Below, one piece after another: positions 7,418 to 16,140 of a stretch of 40,407 nucleotides of DNA. Numbering within the stretch: position 1 is the stretch's first letter; each line of letters opens with the position of its first letter. The position numbers were made by a program, and so were the translations under genes. Origin of the DNA: an uncultured Pelagibacteraceae bacterium (GTDB lineage Bacteria > Pseudomonadota > Alphaproteobacteria > Pelagibacterales > Pelagibacteraceae); NCBI GenBank assembly GCA_902580135.1, contig CACHJL010000008.1:1-40407 (forward strand), read 5' to 3'. A model generated the notes under the pieces. It did not search any database. It was not told where the DNA came from and saw only the letters and a program-made list of their open reading frames with translations.

Positions 7418-8694
7418 TATTCAATTTTTAAAATTGCATTATTTTTTAATATATACATTTTATCTTCAAAAACATTTGGTCTTAATATTTTCGAATTACT
7501 TACTTTAAATACTTCTTCTTCTATAGCAGTATTTATATCAGCTTTAATTAATTTACCGTTATTTAATGATAAATAAATTTTATTTTTAGCTAAAATAAAA
7601 CCTGTTGGTTTTATTTCATTTTTTTTATTTTTTATATTTTTTAACATATTTGTAATTCTAATTATATTTCCATTTGAACTATCTATAACAAAAAGATAAC
7701 CCTCTTCTGATACTGTAATAACAAAATTTTCAATTACTGTTGGAGTAAAACTAGAATTAACAGTTTGCTTCCAATTAACTATTCCTGTTCTAGCATCTAT
7801 TGAATATATTTCATTTTTATTATTTGATAAATATATTGAATCATTAGAAAATATTAAGTCTGAAATTTCTAAACTAAAAGCATCTTGATAAATTATATTA
7901 CTTTGAGTTGGGGTTTGCCAAAATAAACTACCATTGTTAATATTTAGAGCTGTTAAATCACCAATGTTATTAACAAAAAATACCAGTTCACCCTTAACTA
8001 TTAGCGATAGTTTTTTTTTAGACTTAATGAAAGGATTTTCAGTTTGGAAGTTCCAAAGTTCCTTGCCATCTATTGTTGAAAAGCATCTAATAGTATTTTC
8101 GAAATCAATTATTAAAAATTTATTTTTAGAAATTTTTATGTTTGAGTTAAAACCAGCTTTGTTTTCTTTAGAGTTAATCAAATCTCCATTTAATAGATTT
8201 ACTAAAAATAAATTTGATAAGTTATCTGCTAAAATTATTTTATTTTCAGATTGTGCGGCATATATTATTGGATTTAATTTTTTTTCTTTTTTTGTATAGT
8301 GATTTATTCTCCAGATCTCTTTAAAATCTTTGTTAATTTTAAATACTGACCCTTTACCATCAAAAAAAACTATACTTTTATCATTTGTAAACAATAATTC
8401 TGGTTGATTAAAATTAAATTCTTTTATAGCAGGAAATTTAAATACCGATATTTTTTTAAAGTTAGTTTCAAAATTTATATTTCCTATATTATTAGTTTTA
8501 TTTTCTAAAAAAGGTTCACCTTTAATAATTTTAGATAAATTAATTATTAAATCAGAATTAAGTTCTTTTTTTATTGGTTTAGACTTTTCAAAAATTATTT
8601 GAAAATTATCATTTTCTTTTTTAATATTTTTATTATCAAGTCCACAACTTGATACTATTAAAAGTAAAAATAAATATAAAGAAAATTTAATCAC
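7417..8694 (-). CDS. bamB: BamB-like outer-membrane assembly lipoprotein (PQQ-type beta-propeller)
   Basis: A 425-residue lipoprotein precursor. A hydrophobic signal ends in the lipobox VSSC (Cys 17). The mature part has repeated WD-like PQQ blades, for example NGSLFWQTP, TGIVNWKQTV and DGKELWNFQT, the pattern of BamB, the propeller subunit of the beta-barrel assembly machine. It would sit on the periplasmic face of the outer membrane and help insert porins. It follows the YfgM-like gene with an 8-base overlap, and this yfgM-bamB order is common in proteobacteria. The der (engA) GTPase gene that usually follows bamB is not here; a cupin gene follows instead. Confidence 0.85.
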   Translation of the reverse strand: MIKFSLYLFLLLIVSSCGLDNKNIKKENDNFQIIFEKSKPIKKELNSDLIINLSKIIKGEPFLENKTNNIGNINFETNFKKISVFKFPAIKEFNFNQPELLFTNDKSIVFFDGKGSVFKINKDFKEIWRINHYTKKEKKLNPIIYAAQSENKIILADNLSNLFLVNLLNGDLINSKENKAGFNSNIKISKNKFLIIDFENTIRCFSTIDGKELWNFQTENPFIKSKKKLSLIVKGELVFFVNNIGDLTALNINNGSLFWQTPTQSNIIYQDAFSLEISDLIFSNDSIYLSNNKNEIYSIDARTGIVNWKQTVNSSFTPTVIENFVITVSEEGYLFVIDSSNGNIIRITNMLKNIKNKKNEIKPTGFILAKNKIYLSLNNGKLIKADINTAIEEEVFKVSNSKILRPNVFEDKMYILKNNAILKIE

Positions 8695-9331
8695 TGAAAT
8701 CTGAACGTAATCTTTTTTGAGCTTCTATTTTTATATTTGAGCTAATATTTTCAAGACTTACAAGTTGTTCTAAAAATTCTTTTGACTTTTGTTTTTCTTT
8801 TTTTGCAAAATAATATTCTGCCATTAAATATAATGCATGGGGTTTCCAAATACTTTCAGATTTGATTATTGGGTTAAGTATACTTAATAATTCATTTTCA
8901 TTTACAAATTCTGAATTAAACAAACCTTTTTTAAAAATTGTTAAATTTTTATTTTCTTTATCAAGACTAATTTCATCTATTATTATATCAAAATATCTAT
9001 TTATTTCTTCTTTAGAAGTGATCAAATTATTATCTAGTAAATAATAAAAAGCTAGAGGTGAATATGTTTCATCTTTATCTTCAATAATTTCCTTCATCGA
9101 ATTTAAAATTTTTGACTTATTGCCTGACTCATACTCATTAATTGTCGCATTAAATTTATTTGCTAAAGATTCTCTATTCGATTTTTCATTTTCTTGGTAA
9201 AGAAAGAAGCCAAATAATACTAAAAGGAAAAATATTATTGTTGATATTATTGTCTTTCGTTTATTTATAAGAAAATTTTTAATTTTTTCTTTTCTTGTTT
9301 CTGCACTGATAATTTCAATTTCTTGGTCCAT
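8687..9331 (-). CDS. YfgM-like membrane-anchored TPR protein
   Basis: A 214-residue protein with a cytoplasmic N-terminus, one membrane helix (about residues 28-46, TIISTIIFFLLVLFGFFLY) and an alpha-helical periplasmic domain resembling tetratricopeptide repeats (for example HALYLMAEYYFAKKEKQKSK). This is the layout of YfgM, an ancillary protein of the SecYEG translocon that helps hand over outer-membrane and periplasmic proteins. Position directly before bamB supports this. It starts inside the stop codon of acnA (TAATG) and overlaps bamB by 8 bases. Confidence 0.8.
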   Translation of the reverse strand: MDQEIEIISAETRKEKIKNFLINKRKTIISTIIFFLLVLFGFFLYQENEKSNRESLANKFNATINEYESGNKSKILNSMKEIIEDKDETYSPLAFYYLLDNNLITSKEEINRYFDIIIDEISLDKENKNLTIFKKGLFNSEFVNENELLSILNPIIKSESIWKPHALYLMAEYYFAKKEKQKSKEFLEQLVSLENISSNIKIEAQKRLRSDFSD

Positions 9332-12000
9332 TAAATCATTTTCCTTAATACATATTGTAAAATACCGCCGTTTTTATAATATTCTAATTCATTTTTTGTG
9401 TCTATTCGACATAACATTTTAATTTTTTTTGATTCACCTGATTTATATTTAATTTCGACTTTTACATGATCACCAGGACTTAATCCATTTTCAATATCAA
9501 CAATACTAATTAATTCGGGTCCTTTTAAATCAAGATTTTTTCTATTCATGCCTTCAATGAATTGTAAAGGCAATACTCCCATACCTATTAAATTTGATCT
9601 ATGTATCCTTTCAAAACTCTCTGCCAAAACAGCTTTTATTCCTAATAACTTTGTGCCCTTAGCAGCCCAGTCTCTAGAGGATCCTGTTCCATATTCCTTT
9701 CCTCCAATAACTACTAAATTTATTCCTCTTTTTTTATATTCAACAACAGCATCGTAGACAGGCATAACTTTTTCTTCTGGGTATAATTTTGTAAAACCAC
9801 CTTCCGTTTCAGGTGCAATTTCGTTTCTAATTCTAATATTTGCAAAAGTTCCTCTCATCATTACTTCATGATTTCCTCTTCTAGCACCGTATGAATTGTA
9901 ATCTTTAGTTAATACTTGATGTCTCATAAAATATTCACCAGTTGGACTCTCTTTTTGAATCGATCCAGCTGGTGAAATATGATCTGTGGTAACCATATCT
10001 CCTAATATTAATAAAGGTCTTGCATCTTTAATATCTTGAATATCATCTGGTACATCAGGTAAATTTTCAAAGAAAGGAGGTTTTTTTACATAAGTTGAAG
10101 TTTCTTCCCAATTGTAAATACTACTTTTTTCAGTTTTAATTTTTTGCCATTGTTCAGGTCCTTCTGAAACGTTTGAATATCTTGTTACAAACATATCTGC
10201 GTTTAAAGAATTTTTTAAAGTTTCTTCAATTTCTTTATTACTAGGCCAAATATCTTTTAAATAAACATCTTTTCCTTGATTATTTTTTCCAAGAGGATCT
10301 TTGTACAAGTCAATACTCATTGATCCTGCTAGTGCATATGCTACTACTAATGGGGGGGACGCTAAATAATTTGCTTTTACTAATGGTGAAATTCTACCTT
10401 CAAAATTTCTATTTCCTGATAATACTGATACCGCATAAATATTTTCTTTTTTAATAGCTTCTGAAATTTTTTCTTTTAGAGGTCCAGAGTTACCTATACA
10501 AGTTGTACAACCATATCCTACTAAATTAAAACCTAATTGATCCAAGTAAGTATTTAATCCAGCTTTTTCTAAGTAATCTGTAACAACTTGAGAACCTGGT
10601 GCTAAAGAAGTTTTTACCCAAGGTTTTGTGTTTAAACCTTTTTCTACTGCTTTCTTTGCAAGTAATCCTGCACCAATCAAAACATTAGGGTTAGATGTAT
10701 TTGTACAAGAAGTTATCGCAGCGATTACAATATCTCCATCCTTTATTTCAAAGTTTTCATGATCAACTTTTGCTAGAGATGGTTGCGATTTTTGAGCAAA
10801 TTGTTGAAATACTTGTCTAAAATTTTGCGCTGCCTCAGTTAATAAAACTTTATCTTGTGGTCTTTTAGGCCCAGATATTGTTGGGACAACTGAATTCATG
10901 TCTAAGGATAATGTGTCAGAAAAAGCTATATCGTTACTTGACCATAATCCTTGTTCTTTTGCATAACTTTCAACAACATCAACTGAATGTTTTTCTCTTC
11001 CTGAAAATTTTAGATATTTTAATGTTTCTTCATCCACGGGAAAAAAACCACAAGTCGCTCCATATTCCGGAGCCATATTTGCAATAGTAGCTCTATCAGC
11101 TAATGTTAAATTTTTTAAACCATGACCGTAAAATTCAACAAATTTTCCTACAACACCTTTATCTCTTAGCATTTTTACAACAGTTAAAACTAAATCTGTT
11201 GCAGTTGTTCCTTCCGGTAATTTATTTTTCAACTCAAATCCAATCACTTCTGGAATTAACATTGAAATTGGTTGTCCTAACATACCTGCTTCAGCTTCTA
11301 TTCCACCAACTCCCCAACCTAATACTGACAATCCATTAACCATTGTGGTATGGCTATCTGTTCCGACTAAAGTATCAGGAAATATATAATGATCTTTTTC
11401 AAACTCTTCGGTCCAAACTACTTTCGATAAATATTCTAAATTTACCTGATGGCAAATTCCTGTGCCCGGAGGAACAATTCTAAAGTTATTAAATGCCTGC
11501 TGACCCCACTTTAAAAAAGAATATCTTTCCGCATTTCTATTAAATTCAATTTCAACGTTATCATTTAAAGAATTTTTATTAGCATATTTATCTACTTGAA
11601 CCGAGTGATCTATAACTAAATCTACAGAAGAAAGTGGATTTATAGTATTTGGGTCTTTATTTTTTGCTTTAACGGCCTCTCTCATAGCCGCTAAATCTGC
11701 GACAGCAGGGATGCCAGTATAATCTTGAAGCAGAACTCTAGCTGGTCGATATGCAATTTCTATATCTGATTTTTTTGTTTTAAGCCAATTTTTGATTGCT
11801 TCAATTTGTTGTTTGTTAACAGTTAAATCATCTTCATATCTCAGTAAATTTTCTAATAATACTTTTAATGATTTTGGAAGTTTAGATACGCCTTCTAATC
11901 CATTTTTTTCAGCTTCCTTAAGAGAAAAATATTTATAATTTTTTCCATTAATAGAAATTTGACTTAGTGATTTAAAGGAGTTTTTTGATCCAGGTTTCAT
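9331..12000 (-). CDS. acnA: aconitate hydratase A (AcnA/IRP1 type)
   Basis: An 889-residue aconitase interconverting citrate and isocitrate in the TCA cycle. The three [4Fe-4S] ligands are visible: C432 in SCTNTSNPN and C498/C501 in GYGCTTCIGNSGP, with the spacing of the AcnA/IRP1 class. The swivel domain at the C-terminus has GGKEYGTGSSRDWAAKG with the substrate-binding Ser/Arg residues. Length is standard. It sits 3 bases after the LysE-type exporter gene and shares one base with the next gene, so a central metabolic enzyme is cotranscribed with envelope assembly genes. Confidence 0.97.
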   Translation of the reverse strand: MKPGSKNSFKSLSQISINGKNYKYFSLKEAEKNGLEGVSKLPKSLKVLLENLLRYEDDLTVNKQQIEAIKNWLKTKKSDIEIAYRPARVLLQDYTGIPAVADLAAMREAVKAKNKDPNTINPLSSVDLVIDHSVQVDKYANKNSLNDNVEIEFNRNAERYSFLKWGQQAFNNFRIVPPGTGICHQVNLEYLSKVVWTEEFEKDHYIFPDTLVGTDSHTTMVNGLSVLGWGVGGIEAEAGMLGQPISMLIPEVIGFELKNKLPEGTTATDLVLTVVKMLRDKGVVGKFVEFYGHGLKNLTLADRATIANMAPEYGATCGFFPVDEETLKYLKFSGREKHSVDVVESYAKEQGLWSSNDIAFSDTLSLDMNSVVPTISGPKRPQDKVLLTEAAQNFRQVFQQFAQKSQPSLAKVDHENFEIKDGDIVIAAITSCTNTSNPNVLIGAGLLAKKAVEKGLNTKPWVKTSLAPGSQVVTDYLEKAGLNTYLDQLGFNLVGYGCTTCIGNSGPLKEKISEAIKKENIYAVSVLSGNRNFEGRISPLVKANYLASPPLVVAYALAGSMSIDLYKDPLGKNNQGKDVYLKDIWPSNKEIEETLKNSLNADMFVTRYSNVSEGPEQWQKIKTEKSSIYNWEETSTYVKKPPFFENLPDVPDDIQDIKDARPLLILGDMVTTDHISPAGSIQKESPTGEYFMRHQVLTKDYNSYGARRGNHEVMMRGTFANIRIRNEIAPETEGGFTKLYPEEKVMPVYDAVVEYKKRGINLVVIGGKEYGTGSSRDWAAKGTKLLGIKAVLAESFERIHRSNLIGMGVLPLQFIEGMNRKNLDLKGPELISIVDIENGLSPGDHVKVEIKYKSGESKKIKMLCRIDTKNELEYYKNGGILQYVLRKMI

Positions 12001-12003
12001 ATT

Positions 12004-12591
12004 TTATAAATAAAAGGTTACTACACAAGCAACTAGTAGTATGGACATAGCATAATTAAATCTTTTAATGAATTTATAATTTGTCGCGAATTTCCTTAAG
12101 AATTTACCTAAGAAAGCCCAACTTGTTATACTTAAAAAAGCTGTTATTCCACAAACAAGTATAACAGTAATTGCTGAATTTATATAGTCCTCTTGAATTA
12201 CAAATTTTGAAATTAAAGTTATTCCAGCCATTACTCCTTTTGGGTTTATAAACTGAAAAAAAAAAGTTTCATAAAATTTAACAGGATTTTCTGTTAATGA
12301 ATTTGATTTTCCTTTTGAAAAAGAAATTTTATATGCCAAGTAAATTAAAAAAATAGATCCTAAAATTTTAATTATTTCCTGTAAGTAAGGATATTTTTGA
12401 AAAACTGATATTAAAGCAAAAATTAGCAAAATAACTAAAACTGTATAACCTAAACCAACTCCAAAAATTATAGGTAATGTTTTTTTTAAACCAAAATTAA
12501 ATGCAGAATATGATGCAACGGCATTATTTGGTCCAGGCGTAAAGCCCATTGAAAAAGAAATGCCTATTAGTAATAATAATTCTGGATGCAT
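12004..12591 (-). CDS. LysE/RhtB family amino-acid exporter
   Basis: A 195-residue integral membrane protein with about six hydrophobic segments and the LysE/RhtB signature near the N-terminus (MGFTPGPNNAVASYSAFNFG). Relatives export amino acids such as lysine, threonine, homoserine or cysteine through the inner membrane. The substrate cannot be read from sequence. It lies between csaA (4-base gap) and acnA (3-base gap), so it is part of the same minus-strand unit. No gene for a LysG-type regulator is adjacent. Confidence 0.88.
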   Translation of the reverse strand: MHPELLLLIGISFSMGFTPGPNNAVASYSAFNFGLKKTLPIIFGVGLGYTVLVILLIFALISVFQKYPYLQEIIKILGSIFLIYLAYKISFSKGKSNSLTENPVKFYETFFFQFINPKGVMAGITLISKFVIQEDYINSAITVILVCGITAFLSITSWAFLGKFLRKFATNYKFIKRFNYAMSILLVACVVTFYL

Positions 12592-12595
12592 TTAA

Positions 12596-12937
12596 TTATG
12601 CTATAGGCAAACCATTTTCAGTTTCTTGTGAAGGATGGACTAGAGTTACTCTGCCTTCTTTATCTAAAGATCCAAGAATTAAAACCTGAGATATTACTCC
12701 TGCTATATTTTTTTCCGCAAAGTTACAAACAGCAATAACCTGTTTGCCTTTTAAATTTTCTTCATTGTAATAGTGGGTTATTTGTGCTGATGATTGCTTA
12801 ATTCCGATTTCTTTTCCAAAATCAACTTCAACAACTAAAGATGGTTTTCTTGCTTTTTCATTTTTTTTAACAGATATTACTGTACCAACACGTATATCTA
12901 CTTTGTCAAAAGTATCGTATGTTATTTGTTCTTTCAT
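12596..12937 (-). CDS. csaA: CsaA-like tRNA-binding-domain protein
   Basis: A 113-residue stand-alone EMAPII/tRNA-binding OB-fold, essentially the length of B. subtilis CsaA. Characteristic segments are FDKVDIRVGTV at the start, GKEIGIKQSSAQIT in the middle and GKQVIAVCNFAEKNIAG after it. CsaA has been described as an export-related chaperone; tRNA binding is expected from the fold. It is the first gene of the minus-strand run ending at yjbQ. Its start is only 25 bases from the divergent argE start. Confidence 0.9.
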   Translation of the reverse strand: MKEQITYDTFDKVDIRVGTVISVKKNEKARKPSLVVEVDFGKEIGIKQSSAQITHYYNEENLKGKQVIAVCNFAEKNIAGVISQVLILGSLDKEGRVTLVHPSQETENGLPIA

Positions 12938-12953
12938 AAAATTAATATATAAT
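12926..12953 (+). promoter_or_regulatory. candidate promoter for argE overlapping csaA start
   Basis: TTGTTC (12926-12931), a 16-base spacer and a perfect TATAAT (12948-12953) precede the argE ATG at 12963. Transcription would begin within a few bases of the start codon, giving an almost leaderless message. That agrees with the absence of any Shine-Dalgarno. The -35 element lies inside the csaA coding region. AT-rich DNA yields such matches by chance, so this is a candidate only. Confidence 0.35.
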
Positions 12954-12962
12954 TAAATATAA

Positions 12963-14150
12963 ATGAGTACAGAAAATAATTTAGAAACTTTATTTGAGAG
13001 TTCAATTAAAATTCTTACAGATTTAATTGCCTTTAAAACAATATCTGGAGAGGACAACTCTTCTCTCATAGAATATTGTGATAATATTTTAAAGTCTTTA
13101 GGAGCTGAGTCCTTTAGAACTTTTGATGATGAAAAAAAAAAAGTAAATCTTTTTTCAACATTTAAAGCAAAAAATTCAAGTTCAAAAAAGCCAATAATTC
13201 TTTCTGGACATACTGATGTTGTTCCTGTTTCCAAAGGATGGACATCAGATCCATTCACAGCAACAATTAAAAATGATAGACTTTACGGTAGAGGATCATG
13301 TGACATGAAAGGTTTTATTGCATGTGTATTAGCCTATGCACCTATTTTTTCAAATTCTAATTTAGATAGAGATATACACTTTTCTTTTACTTTTGATGAA
13401 GAGACAGCGTGTTTGGGGGCTCCTATTTTAATTAAAGAGTTAAAAAAAAAAGGAATTGATAATGGAATTTGCATTATTGGTGAACCAACAAATATGAAAA
13501 TAATAGATGCACATAAAGGTTGTTATGAATACACAACCTATTTTGAAGGTTTGGCTGGACATAGTTCTCAACCACAAAAAGGTGTAAGTGCAGTCGAATA
13601 TGCTGCTAAATATGTAAACAAACTAATTGAGTTAAGAACTAAACTTAAAGAAAGAGAACCAAAAAACTCAATTTTTGATCCTCCATACTCAACGCTTCAA
13701 GTAGGAGGTATCTTCGGTGGAATAGCTCATAATGTAATTGCTGATAAATGTCATGTAAATTGGGAAACAAGACCTGTTGTAAAAGAAGATGGAGTATTTT
13801 TAAATTCTGAAATTGATAAATATGCTAAAGAAATTTTACTGCCAGAGATGAAAAAAGTATTTCCAAATTCCTCTATTAAAAAAAAAATTATAGGTGAGGT
13901 TATAGGTTTTGATAGATTTAAAGACTCCAAGGCTTGTGAATTTGTTTCAAATATTACTGGAGATAATTCTAGAGAAGTTGTCTCTTTTGGAACAGAGGCT
14001 GGTTTATTTCAAGAAATTGGAATTAGTACAGTTGTTTGTGGCCCAGGGTCAATCCAGCAAGCTCATAAAATAGATGAATTTATTGAATTAAATGAATTAA
14101 AAATGTGCTTGCGATTCTTAGAAGGCGTCAAAAATAAATCAATAAATTAA
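12963..14150 (+). CDS. argE: acetylornithine deacetylase (M20 family)
   Basis: A 395-residue M20 metallohydrolase. The two-metal site is intact: H83 and D85 in SGHTDVVP, D114 in GRGSCDMKGF, and the E146/E147 pair in TFDEETACLG. These motifs and the overall length fit proteobacterial ArgE, which cleaves N-acetylornithine to ornithine and acetate in arginine synthesis. Other M20 deacylases (succinyl-diaminopimelate desuccinylase, amino-acid acylases) are the alternative. It is on the same strand as the allantoin genes, 86 bases upstream. Allantoate amidohydrolase is also an M20-type enzyme, but this sequence reads as ArgE and an allantoicase is already present. Confidence 0.8.
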   Translation: MSTENNLETLFESSIKILTDLIAFKTISGEDNSSLIEYCDNILKSLGAESFRTFDDEKKKVNLFSTFKAKNSSSKKPIILSGHTDVVPVSKGWTSDPFTATIKNDRLYGRGSCDMKGFIACVLAYAPIFSNSNLDRDIHFSFTFDEETACLGAPILIKELKKKGIDNGICIIGEPTNMKIIDAHKGCYEYTTYFEGLAGHSSQPQKGVSAVEYAAKYVNKLIELRTKLKEREPKNSIFDPPYSTLQVGGIFGGIAHNVIADKCHVNWETRPVVKEDGVFLNSEIDKYAKEILLPEMKKVFPNSSIKKKIIGEVIGFDRFKDSKACEFVSNITGDNSREVVSFGTEAGLFQEIGISTVVCGPGSIQQAHKIDEFIELNELKMCLRFLEGVKNKSIN

Positions 14151-14236
14151 AAAATATAAATTTTTCTCAGTTTTTTAACCCATTATGAACTAATATTTTA
14201 TTGATGTGAGGATAATAATTATATTCAATAGTTTTT

Positions 14237-15139
14237 ATGAAAAAAAAAAATTCAAGAAATATGATCGGGTATGGATCAAGAAAATTTAAAGTAGAGTGGC
14301 CAAATAAGGCTCGTTTAGCTTTACAAATAGTATTGAATTACGAAGAAGGCGCAGAAAATACAACGTTAAATGGTGATAAGTATTCAGAAAATTTTTTATC
14401 GGAAATAATTGGAGCAAAACCTATCAAAGGTAGACATATAAATATGGAATCTCTTTATGAATATGGATCAAGAAGAGGTTTTTGGCGTTTACACAAATTA
14501 TTTCAAAAAAAAAAAATACCTATTACAATTTTTGGCGTAGGTATGGCTTTAGAAAAAAACCCAGATGTATGTAAAGCAATAAAAGAGGCAAACTATGAAG
14601 TTGCTTCACATGGTTGGAGATGGATAGATTATCAAAATATTAAAAAACCAATAGAAAAAAAACACATGAAGCTTGCTATTGATAAAATTAAAAAAATTTT
14701 TGGTAAGCGACCACTGGGTTGGTATACTGGAAGATGTAGCCCTAATACAAGAGACTTGGTTTTTGAAGAAGGTGGATTTCTATACGATAGTGATTCTTAT
14801 AGCGACGATCTTCCGTACTGGGAAATAAGAAACAAAAAAAAACTTCTGATAATTCCTTACACATTAGATAATAATGATATGAGATTTACTACAAACCAAG
14901 GATTTAATACTGGAGATCATTTCTTTTCTTATCTTAAAGATAGTTTTGATACCTTATATGAAGAGGGTAAAGAAAATCCAAAAATGATGTCTGTTGGATT
15001 GCATTGTAGATTAATTGGAAGACCAGGAAGAATAGGTTCCCTTAAAAAATTCTTAGATTATGCTCTAAAGTTTAATGATGTATGGATTTGTAAAAGAATA
15101 GATATAGCAAAACATTGGATTAAAAATTATCCAAGCTAG
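14237..15139 (+). CDS. puuE: allantoinase, PuuE type (polysaccharide-deacetylase fold)
   Basis: A 300-residue protein closely matching cofactor-independent allantoinase PuuE as I recall it from Pseudomonas: IGYGSRKFKVEWPNKARLAL and VLNYEEGAENTTLNGD at the N-terminus, MESLYEYGSRRGFWRLHKLF, SHGWRWIDYQ, GWYTGRCSPNTR, YDSDSYSDDLPYW, and LHCRLIGRPGR near the end. It hydrolyses allantoin to allantoate. Length equals the family norm. It heads a three-gene allantoin unit, with allantoicase starting 8 bases after its stop. Its coding sequence contains runs of 11 A just after the ATG and 12 A near 14505, which could slip in replication or sequencing. Confidence 0.93.
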   Translation: MKKKNSRNMIGYGSRKFKVEWPNKARLALQIVLNYEEGAENTTLNGDKYSENFLSEIIGAKPIKGRHINMESLYEYGSRRGFWRLHKLFQKKKIPITIFGVGMALEKNPDVCKAIKEANYEVASHGWRWIDYQNIKKPIEKKHMKLAIDKIKKIFGKRPLGWYTGRCSPNTRDLVFEEGGFLYDSDSYSDDLPYWEIRNKKKLLIIPYTLDNNDMRFTTNQGFNTGDHFFSYLKDSFDTLYEEGKENPKMMSVGLHCRLIGRPGRIGSLKKFLDYALKFNDVWICKRIDIAKHWIKNYPS

Positions 15140-15147
15140 CAGAAAAA

Positions 15148-16140
15148 ATGAAAAAAAATAATATTATTTACTTAAATGGATTAATTGATTTAGCTCAGCC
15201 AAGACTGGGTTCTAAAATTGTTTATAAAACTGACGAGTTTTTTGCTCCTGCTAAAAGAATAATTAACCCTTGGCCACCTGTATTTAAAGAAGGAGTTTTT
15301 GATAAGCATGGCAAATGGATGGATGGATGGGAAACGAGAAGAAAAAGAACCAAAGGATATGATTATCTTATTTTAAAGTTTGGAAAACCAGGTGTTATAA
15401 AAAAAGTAGATGTTGATACATCTTACTTTTCTGGGAATCATCCTAGTGAAATTTCATTACAAGCCTGTATTAGTAAAAAAAAAATACCTGATAAAAAAAC
15501 CAAATGGATAACAATTATTAAAAAAAGCAGAACTAAAGCAAATAGCCATCATCTTTTTAGAGTAAAAAATAAAAATTATTTTACTCATATAAAGTTAAAT
15601 ATTTTTCCTGATGGTGGAGTGGCAAGATTAAGAGTTTATGGTTCTATGAAAACTAAAAATAAAGTTAATAATAAAATTGAAAATCTGACATCTGTTGTAA
15701 ATGGAGCTGTACCCATTGCTTGTAATAATGAACATTTTGGAAGAGCAGAAAACATACTTGCTCCAGGCGTTGGAAAAAATATGGGTGATGGATGGGAAAC
15801 AAGAAGAAGTAGAGGAAAAAATTTTGATTGGATAATTATTAAATGTTCTTCACCTGGAAAGTTAAATAAAATCCAGTTAGATACTCATCATTTTAAAGGA
15901 AACTATCCAGATAAATGTTCTTTACAAGGTGCTTACATTTCTAAAAAAATTTCGGAAAAAAATCTTGTAAAAAAATCAAGTAAATGGCCTCATATTTTAA
16001 ATAAAGTTAAACTTCATGCGCATAAAAAACATAACTTTAAAAATAAGATAATGAAAAATAAAAAAATAAATTATATTAGAGTTAATATTTTTCCTGACGG
16101 TGGAATTTCAAGAATTAGAGCTTTTGGTAAACCTGAATGA
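15148..16140 (+). CDS. alc: allantoicase
   Basis: A 330-residue allantoicase, hydrolysing allantoate to ureidoglycolate and urea. The typical internal duplication of two jelly-roll domains is clear. DGWETRR occurs at residues 59-65 and again near 213-219, and each half ends in a matching INIFPDGGISRIRAFG-like motif (NIFPDGGVARLRVYG in the first). It lies between puuE and the ureidoglycolate lyase gene. Its TGA overlaps the next ATG (ATGA at 16137-16140), so translation is probably coupled. The protein is very lysine-rich, in keeping with the base composition. Confidence 0.95.
   Translation: MKKNNIIYLNGLIDLAQPRLGSKIVYKTDEFFAPAKRIINPWPPVFKEGVFDKHGKWMDGWETRRKRTKGYDYLILKFGKPGVIKKVDVDTSYFSGNHPSEISLQACISKKKIPDKKTKWITIIKKSRTKANSHHLFRVKNKNYFTHIKLNIFPDGGVARLRVYGSMKTKNKVNNKIENLTSVVNGAVPIACNNEHFGRAENILAPGVGKNMGDGWETRRSRGKNFDWIIIKCSSPGKLNKIQLDTHHFKGNYPDKCSLQGAYISKKISEKNLVKKSSKWPHILNKVKLHAHKKHNFKNKIMKNKKINYIRVNIFPDGGISRIRAFGKPE

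Noticed and set aside
10878..11339. Two + strand frames inside acnA
   Set aside because: Antisense to strongly conserved aconitase sequence; composition is low-complexity.
12953..13258. 101-codon minus-strand frame over the start of argE
   Set aside because: It is antisense to conserved ArgE metal-site codons and has no recognisable features.
12963..14150. M20 enzyme as allantoate amidohydrolase
   Set aside because: Motifs and length read as ArgE, and an allantoicase for the same step is encoded just downstream.
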